Shown: in pieces, positions 56,568 to 64,000 of the stretch
Numbering within the stretch: the first letter of the stretch is position 1
Layout: the number at the start of each line of letters is the position of its first letter
Source of the DNA: Onchocerca lupi
Taxonomy: Eukaryota > Nematoda > Chromadorea > Rhabditida > Onchocercidae
Assembly: GCA_028564675.1 (NCBI GenBank)
Contig: JAOVVO010000233.1
Span: forward strand, 1-64,000
Direction: 5' to 3'
DNA length: 64,000 bases
Made by a program: the position numbers and the translations under genes
Notes under the pieces: model-generated
Databases searched by the model: none
What the model saw: only the letters and a program-made list of their open reading frames with translations
Told to the model about the DNA's origin: nothing

Positions 56568-58293
56568 TAATGTTTCTTGTTTCCCAAATCTTTTTTGAAT
56601 TACCTAGTCATAGAATAAATCTATTCACAGAAAGTGATATTCTGCTCATTCTAAAATGGTATTCAATATAGATAATATGAAATTAATGTTGTAACTTGAA
56701 AACACAAATAGATATAACTTTTCAAAATTCTCGATCTATCCATAATCACTCATTTTCCATTTCTTTTTTTAATTGCATTTGTAAAGAAGTTGTCAGACAT
56801 TTAGAAAATGAAATCTAAAGTATTGTACATAGTTATAAGATTAATTGCAATTATGACTATTATATTTAATTTCACATGAACGAATAAATAATGAGAAGTT
56901 ATGAATAGAAATAAAAGCGAAAATAAAGTAAATTTGATAATGATAGATAAGAGCAAAAGAAGAGTAAATTATAGATAAAGAAAATAAACGATGACACAAG
57001 TATTCCGACCGAGCAGCCAATAAATTTATTGAAATCAATTGTCGATACAGTGGAAAACAATTTCGCAATTTCTGAGAAGTTACCTTCAAACGAACATGCA
57101 AAGAATGTATGTATTCTGTGAAAATTGTTGTGATTCAAGATGATACTTGCATCCGTAAACAAATTTTCTATCTTTCCAAAAAGATATATTCTACATACCT
57201 TGCATGCTTGTTGAAAAGAAGTTAAAATTGCTAAGAAAAAAGAGTGCATAATATGCCTGTAAAATTTCGCTTGTCTCTTAACTAAATGCCATTCTCATCT
57301 AAGAGATGATTTTTCAAACTCTAAATAAACAGAACATCCTTATAACTGCTTTTCGACATTACAGTTAAATGAAGACTGATGCATTTTTATGTTCATTGTT
57401 TCCTGGTTTTTCAAAGTCGTTTGATATTCGATTTGACTGATGTCAAGTACGGTTTTCCGGAATGAAATTCACTAAAAAATTTCCTTCAATCCACGTGTTA
57501 ATTTAAGGAATCATATTTCGAATGCCATTAATTGGTCCACACAATTAACATGATGCGTACATTACATTTTTATGCTATATTATTTGTAAGTACGTATTTA
57601 AAGGCTTGTTCAAATGCGTGTAATTTTATTCAGACTGTTTTTTCAAAATTCTTTCGTTTAAACTAATTTTCTTTATTTCTCTGCATCGCATTTGGCGATG
57701 ATTTCTGTTATAAATTTCGTTCGGAACATTTTCCAGTTCGACATTTGCACAATAAGTTAAAAGATCCATTAATGCCTGCTGTCAACTACCTTTTCTAACA
57801 CTGTATCATCTCATCTGCAGCGAACAGCCTATAGCTTTCTCCTTAAAAGTATAATAATTTGATTTATGCTATTTCAATTGTGATAATATCTGAGAACCAG
57901 TTATTGCTCTGCATCTGAGTATGCTGAAATTGATTGGGACGAATTTCCCTGCATTGAGTAACAGGTATAAGTCCGCGGGCCGTGTTGCGCTTTGGAAAAT
58001 TTCGATTTGAATTCTATTGGATGATGTTGCTGGTGTCAATGAGATTCTAAAGTAAGTCAGGAGAGTTGGGTTGGCATGACAGGTTGCATCCCATTCATAT
58101 TTAAGGTGAATGGGAGTAATATAATATTCAGTATTACAGAAGTAGCCAATAATACCGTCAGATGCGATGATTCTGACCGCACTGTTAACAGATGCGATAT
58201 ATTCGGAATTAAAATCAGAAATGAAATGAAATTTGATAAAAGAAATTGAAAAGTCAGAAAAATATGTGTATAATGTAATAAGACTATTTTTAG

Positions 58294-61200
58294 GCAGTGA
58301 ACTAATGGAATCAGTAGAGCTTGTGCTAGAATCGGTTGAAAATGATTATCCAGGTTTAGTACGAGAAGCTCTTGCTGGTTCGTTTCTTCTCTAATACACA
58401 TACCTTTATTTAGCATATTACAATTTTTTGGCATAACACATAGAGTGTAACGTTTCATCTCTTTATTCATCATTACATGAGATAATGATGTTATTAATAT
58501 GTCTTTTCTTTTATTTCTTTTTATTTTATATGAAGGTAAGTAATGATATGATGATGATGGTATATTTAGCGAAAGAACCGAACAGCTCATGTTCTGCCTC
58601 GCTATCCAGTTGTGGTTATGCTTGGTTAATAGTTGGTCACAATCTGTATGTATGGAAGTATGATGCAGAGGTATTATCGTTTTCTGAGTCATTATATTCA
58701 TATAATATACAATTAATTTTGGTATTTAAAATTTCGAAATTTTTTCCAGGAAGGCTATGCAGGTGCGCCAGCAGTACTTAATTTGCCACCATCAGGACTT
58801 CCCTACAGTGCACAAACTGTATGTGTATACAAAAGACAAGGTTTTTTTTTTTTTCAGTTTGTTTTTCCAGCAAACTCTTGTTTAAAGTATAGATATCAGG
58901 CTTTGGTTGAAAGACATGGTTTTATATATTTTCAGGTTTTTCGACATTTGGTATAATTGCCGTCACACCGGAAGGTGTTGTTCGGCATTGGTCTATGCCA
59001 GATCGTCAGTTCAGTGATAGTTCAGTTGATTTGGATCGAGAGGTAGTGTTATCATTAACACGGATAAATTTGCATTCATCAGGTTTCGTCATTTATCTTT
59101 TAGAATTTTTTTTGGCGGAAATTGATGGATTTTTGAATTAATTATTGATTTACATTAATTTTGGGATTAGTTCTCTGTTAATTTTGGTTTTGCAATTTCT
59201 GAAATTGATCCTCACTCCTATGAACAAATTGATCTTCTTCATCTTCAATTAAAAAATAGGCGATAGCGAAAACGGAAATTTGCCATAAGTGAAATAAAAT
59301 GGAAATATTTGTACATTGTTTAATAAACTCTATAAATTATTTCGAAGGCTCACTGTAAATTTAATGGGTGCGGCGAAAATGACAAATGCTTAGTGAAGAA
59401 TGATGTAGTTTGATTTCCTACCCTTATTCTCTTTATTTTCAATACATTGGGATTGTCATTAAGATTTTCATTTCCATGTATCTATAAAATAGGATCGTTT
59501 TTATAAAACTATAGAATCCATGTAAATTAGTAAATCAGTTCATCAATTAATTATCATGTTTCGAAGTTCGTTTGAAGGATTTTTTTTTTTTTTAATTAAA
59601 GGGTATCTTTTTAGATGGAATATACTTTCTTCTGGCGACAACAACATGCTCACTGTTCTTATTGAATATCAATGCGAATATTACTCCCACACCAGGAAAA
59701 AGACAGCGGTTGTCTTCCGAAATTACCATAAAAATAATTCATACAAATGCAAGAACTGGGATTAGTGGTAAATTAGCTTCAGCAATATTTGGTGAAGGAA
59801 GGCAATCCGGATCAAGGTACTGCTTTTTTGAATTTTCATCTTTCGAACTACAATTTTAACAGTGTTTTTAGATCTCGTTAAAGTGATACGTTTCGTAGTT
59901 GTCGAATATATATTTTAATTCGAATACATATCTACGAAATCACAAGCATAAAAAATTGATCTTGCATGATACAATATATAGTATCTTGAACAACCGACGC
60001 AAATATCTGCGAAAGTAAAAAAACTTTGGAGGAATTTTAGGTTGATTAAAGCTCTGGTATATGAACAGTCAAGCGGTGAATTGGTGGATTCCAATTTCAT
60101 CGCATCAAGTAGTTCAAATCCTATTGCTGCTAAAAATATGCATGTACTTGCGGTGACCGAATATCATCTTCATTCTTATTCGATAAGAGATTCTGCAAAG
60201 ATTTGGAGCTGTGAATTGGCGGAAATGGCTGGCGAGCATTTTGCTTTGGATCTATGGGTATGTGTAATTTAAAATTATTTATGTTTGTGTTGCTTGTAAA
60301 GAGTCATGATAATATGTATTTAGAATTTGCATGACATTGAAAAGCACAATCACTGGCTTGAGAAGATTGAAACATGGATACTGGATGTAGTTAACACCAG
60401 GAATGGTGCATTGATCTTATTTGCATGTTGCAATAAAGTTATTTCTACGCAGATACACTTTGCTTTTGGTTAGTCCTTAATAATGAGATATTAAGTTCAA
60501 ACTTAAACGTGAACCGAAAATCTAAAAGATGTGCTTCAGCATATAACTTAGTAACATTTTTGATCAGTCTAAATTAAAATTTAATATTTTCCTGGTAAAC
60601 TTTTATTCTAAGCGTAAGATAAGCATTGCAAAAAAAACTAAATGGTTTTTTCTAATCTTTTTCTAAATGGTTTTTTAATGGTTTCTTGAAAAAATCTAAA
60701 TGGTTTTTTCTAATTTTTTTAACAGGATATTGTGTATCCTTATGAAAAAAATAAGATCAAACTTCTTAGCAAAAATATTTTTGCACAAAAATTTCAATGA
60801 AACTTTCAGGTTATATATCAGAATATGATGGCTCACATCCTCCTGTAGCTTTAGAATGGTTTTGTATTTTGAAGGCTCTCTCAAACGAGTATAAGGTAAA
60901 ACAACAGATTTTTAGCATCTAATTTAACACATTGTCATAACAAAAAATGTTTTATTATATAACACGGATATTTTCAATTTTAACATATATATATGAAAGA
61001 AACTCTCTTCCATGCAAAGAAACATAACATAAGTGGTTAATTAACTGGTCAAACTATGGTTTCAATAATTGCTCAGGTAGAAAATTCTACTTCATCCTTT
61101 CCTTTTTTCTTTTGGAATATATTGGAAGTCCAAATAGCTTTGTTAATATTCTTGGATTATTTTAAAAAGTTTAAATTCGTTATTTTCAAGAGATTTTTAT

Positions 61201-64000
61201 TTTAGCATTAGTAAACTTATTAGAAAATTACAGGCAGGTGAAAAAAAAGCTCTCACAAATATCGCACTGAGATTACCGACCGATTCAGAGCAAGTACTGC
61301 GCGACAGGGTAGAAGATGTTTTTTTGGTTACTCAAAAAACTATTTATTCTTTCCGTTTACCTGATCGATTACTCAAAAAAACTCCATTCAAATTGGTGTT
61401 ATGTGCTATGTATAACGCCACCTTTATTAGTTCTGGTAAATTACACTTTTTTATTTTCTTTTATGTAATTTTCCATTATTTCTGTTATTGAAGCACTTTT
61501 TGTATTATGATCCTTTTATTGCTCTTAAAATGTATTATTTTCGGTGATAGAATACTTTGCACCGCTTTCAATTGATCCGTTATCCTGTCCCTCTTTGTAG
61601 ATATCTTAGGATTCTTTCTACATATCATTACACATATATATATATATATATATAAAGTTCAAATTCAAATACATTTATATGCATAGCACTTAAGTAATCA
61701 AAATACATAGTTGATGGCATTTTGTTGAGAAATTCAGTGTTAACATATATGAAATTGATGTCAACTCAGTTTCTAGTGAAGAATCATTACAGCTCGTGAT
61801 GCTCGATACTGTTATGTTTTCTTGGAAGAAAGTGGTTTGCAACGAGTGAGATTACTTCCTAGGTAATTTCATCTTTCGAAAGGAATTGTTTCATTGTAAT
61901 CTCTAACATAGGTTATTTATTATTGTAAAGAGCTCTGAAAATGATAAATTGCAGAGGATTTGATCCAAATTTGGCACAAACTATAGCACAAATGAGTAAG
62001 ATGGAAGTTCACACAGTAAATTCTTCAAGCGCTACAACTGATCGTCGTATACTCGCCATGGCATTTTACCTCTTTTCGAAAGCTGAATTGGTATGTTCAC
62101 TGGTATAAATGATCGTTTCGATTTTTCTATTGCACTTCTAAATTGATTGGCAAAAATAACTTTTTTAAGTTCATTCATTTGCCTGGCAGATTTGGGATAA
62201 TGGTATTCCTATTTAATTTGACTAACAAGTCATAATGAAAACAAGATGATTGAATGGTACATGTCGTGGCATTTCATAATATTTGAGATCATGTTCAAAT
62301 AATGAAAAGTTTTAAGTGACTTACTTCATTGCTTTCGAACTCTAAGTAAATATTTTTATAGCATAAAGCTAGCAGTTTGATACACGAATTTTTGGAAAAT
62401 CGGCATGCTGGAATTGCACAGATATGTGTAGATTATGCAATTGACTTAGTTGACGATATTCCCAATGATGAGCGTTGGAATGCTGCTGGTTATTCACCCC
62501 ATTGCAAGTTTCATTTCATTTATTGCTTTTCTCAAACTTTTTAAGTGAAAATTAGATTGTAACTATATTTATTCTTTCAGCAAGGACACTGACTGATCAG
62601 ATATCCCCTGAAAGTTCCTTTTTATTGGAAGTACACTTGGAAGGACAGAAAAAGAGAGTGTTGGCAATGTTTATTCTTTTCATCAAAACTGTTGGGCTGG
62701 AAGATAAAGTATCTTTTTTCCTAAAGTATTTTATCTATTATAATCAATCATCAATTACTTTAGTAACTTTTAGGTGGACCTAACTTCAAAATACAAAAAA
62801 TTACTGTTTCTGCATTCTTCCTTGTGTATTGTTTCAGTTGAATCGAACTGTTAAAACTCATCTCTGTCAGTCACGTAGCGCACGTTCTCAAATTGTTGAA
62901 TTAATTGAAAAGATTGATATTGCAATTGCATTGTACAAGTGGAGTCAGGTACTGTATTTAGTGTTTTTTTTCGAAAAATTCAGTTTAAAAAGAAATCATG
63001 CTACAAATTTGTACAAAATTTGAAAAAACAATTATATATTTTGTTTTGAATAAATAGATTTGTTTTGTAGCAAAATCGATCGGCAGTTTTCGACGCTGCT
63101 GTGAAAAGAGTCTTATCAAAACGGAAAGAAAGCATTGACGGAGAACGAGAATTGCTCACTCGATATGATTACTTCTTTCGAGAAGTAAGTTTTTTTTAAA
63201 TCTTCGAACACTTAATTTCAGATTTTAATTTTATAATGTTAAACTTAGTTTTTTTTTTTTAATTAAAAATAATAGAATGAGTTCCTTTAGGAAAAAAGTT
63301 TTGTTGAATATATATTAATTAGAGAACACCTGTTGATAATAGTTTAACTTATTCAGTGTCTACTTTTGTTTTGTTTCAGGTTTCTCGAGTTCAGGAGCTT
63401 TTCAATGGGTTTGTAGAAGAAGAAGAAGATATTATAGGAAATGAAAATGAAGTGCTAGATTATAAGCTGGAAAGTATTAAATATATTGGTGCTGCTTTGA
63501 TTACTGTAAAAGAAGCAATTGATGAAAATCGCGATGATACTGTTCTCGATATAGAAAATGATTTACGATGGACACAAGAAAAACATATATTGAAGCCATT
63601 CATCAAACATGTTGGTGCTCCAGCGAATTTGCATGTTTAAATTTGTTAAAATGTTAATCAACTCTTTATTTGTTTTAGTTGATCATATTATTCAACTATC
63701 TCGATCATGTTGGCCGTGATTCTCCGAAATATGCAGCACTATTGAAACAGAGTGTATTTATTGGTGCTTTCGTGATGAATGAACAAACGTTCGATGATCG
63801 GCAAAATTCATCAATTTTAGCCAAATTTCTAGAAATTTCTGAACATGCAATTGCCGTGGAATTAGCCAAACGTTTTCAAGTTTGTTGTTTTTTAAAATAT
63901 GTCTTATATATGATGTATGCACAACATTTATATGATTGGAGCAAGAGGTTGGAAAACAGACAAATAACTCGAAAAAGATACATGGTAAAAATGAATAACA
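58294..64000 (+). CDS. NUP133: Nucleoporin Nup133, 5' part (runs off the window)
   Basis: Exons 58294-58377, 58570-58670, 58750-58840, 58936-59042, 59602-59816, 60041-60257, 60324-60468, 60810-60895, 61234-61435, 61793-61862, 61955-62090, 62362-62503, 62581-62708, 62838-62948, 63071-63184, 63380-63610 and 63679-63879 join in phase to about 790 residues from ATG 58305. The N-terminal part is a beta-propeller typical of Nup133: CGYAWLIVGHNLYVWKY, LPPSGLPYSAQTVCVY, VTPEGVVRHW, YFLLATTTCSLFLL. Helical repeats follow. Nup133 is in the Y-complex scaffold of the nuclear pore. An acceptor-like ttttag precedes 58294, so an upstream exon may supply the true start. Intron 12 uses a GC donor (CAT T|GCAAGT). 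The last ~350 residues lie beyond the window. Confidence 0.85.

Larger units (their letters stand above)
54403..58293. other. SUV3-Nup133 intergenic region
   Basis: About 3.9 kb of AT-rich DNA. It contains the poly(T) tract, the MutL-like exon, a 13-bp inverted repeat at 55919-55960 and a 54-codon frame at 56403. Minus-strand frames at 56.84-57.25 kb are low-complexity and not believed. An unidentified upstream exon of Nup133 may lie near its right end. Confidence 0.45.

Noticed and set aside
56841..57249. Minus-strand frames of 86 and 116 codons
   Set aside because: Low-complexity translations rich in Ile, Phe and Ser with no domain and no splice support.
57920..57964. Possible first coding exon of Nup133 (ATG ... 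AG|GTATAA)
   Set aside because: The phase does not fit the exon at 58294, and the peptide has no support.
58538..58569. Longer form of Nup133 exon 2 starting at GTAAGTAATG
   Set aside because: Its phase does not match the preceding donor at 58378. The acceptor TTTAG at 58569 keeps the frame.
58057..58701. 214-codon minus-strand open frame
   Set aside because: It lies antisense across the first Nup133 exons, which have family similarity and phased splice sites. It has no domain of its own.
1..64000. CRISPR arrays, tRNA genes, bacterial (Wolbachia) or mitochondrial inserts
   Set aside because: No regularly spaced repeats, no cloverleaf pattern and no bacterial-like coding sequence were noticed on reading. 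A database search would be needed to exclude small inserts.

Overview
The window looks like AT-rich nuclear DNA of a spirurid or filarial-type nematode. The evidence is short phased introns, nematode-like secreted collagens with a collagen prolyl 4-hydroxylase, many BEL/Pao retrotransposon remnants, Helitron remnants and a diverged 28S rRNA fragment. This assignment rests on gene content only. No species is claimed, and I saw no Wolbachia, mitochondrial, tRNA or CRISPR sequence.

Layout. 1-10 kb is mobile DNA. It holds a Helitron end split by a 921-bp solo LTR, then one decayed BEL/Pao element on the minus strand (about 9.85 to 3.35 kb) with another solo LTR nested in its gag. 11-17 kb carries a small collagen family: one dead copy at 11.5 kb and one intact copy at 15.5 kb, inside duplicated flanks. 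17-31 kb alternates Helitron helicase remnants, LTRs and a second BEL/Pao pol remnant. Among them is a broken, intron-containing copy of a prolyl 4-hydroxylase alpha gene (19.9-23.3 kb), interrupted by Helitron DNA. 32 kb has a second intact small collagen on the minus strand. 33-36 kb joins two BEL/Pao 5' ends head to head and then a Helitron end. 38 kb has a minus-strand 28S rRNA fragment.

39.2-43.6 kb is a nearly complete prolyl 4-hydroxylase alpha gene of 12 exons. 44.0-47.7 kb is a Helitron with a decayed Pif1-type helicase and a recognisable 3' hairpin plus CTAG end; a Rep fragment follows it. 48.9-54.4 kb is a complete 17-exon SUV3 mitochondrial RNA helicase. 55.3-55.6 kb has a MutL-like exon remnant. 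58.3-64 kb is the 5' two thirds of the nucleoporin Nup133, running off the window.

Functional reading. SUV3 and Nup133 are ordinary housekeeping genes. The unusual part is the linkage of two intact secreted mini-collagens (each with exactly 21 Gly-X-Y triplets) with two copies of the collagen-modifying hydroxylase. This suggests a collagen plus P4H block that was duplicated and then broken up by Helitrons and BEL/Pao elements. Exon joins were worked out by hand from splice signals, reading phase and remembered family similarity; none was checked by alignment or RNA data.
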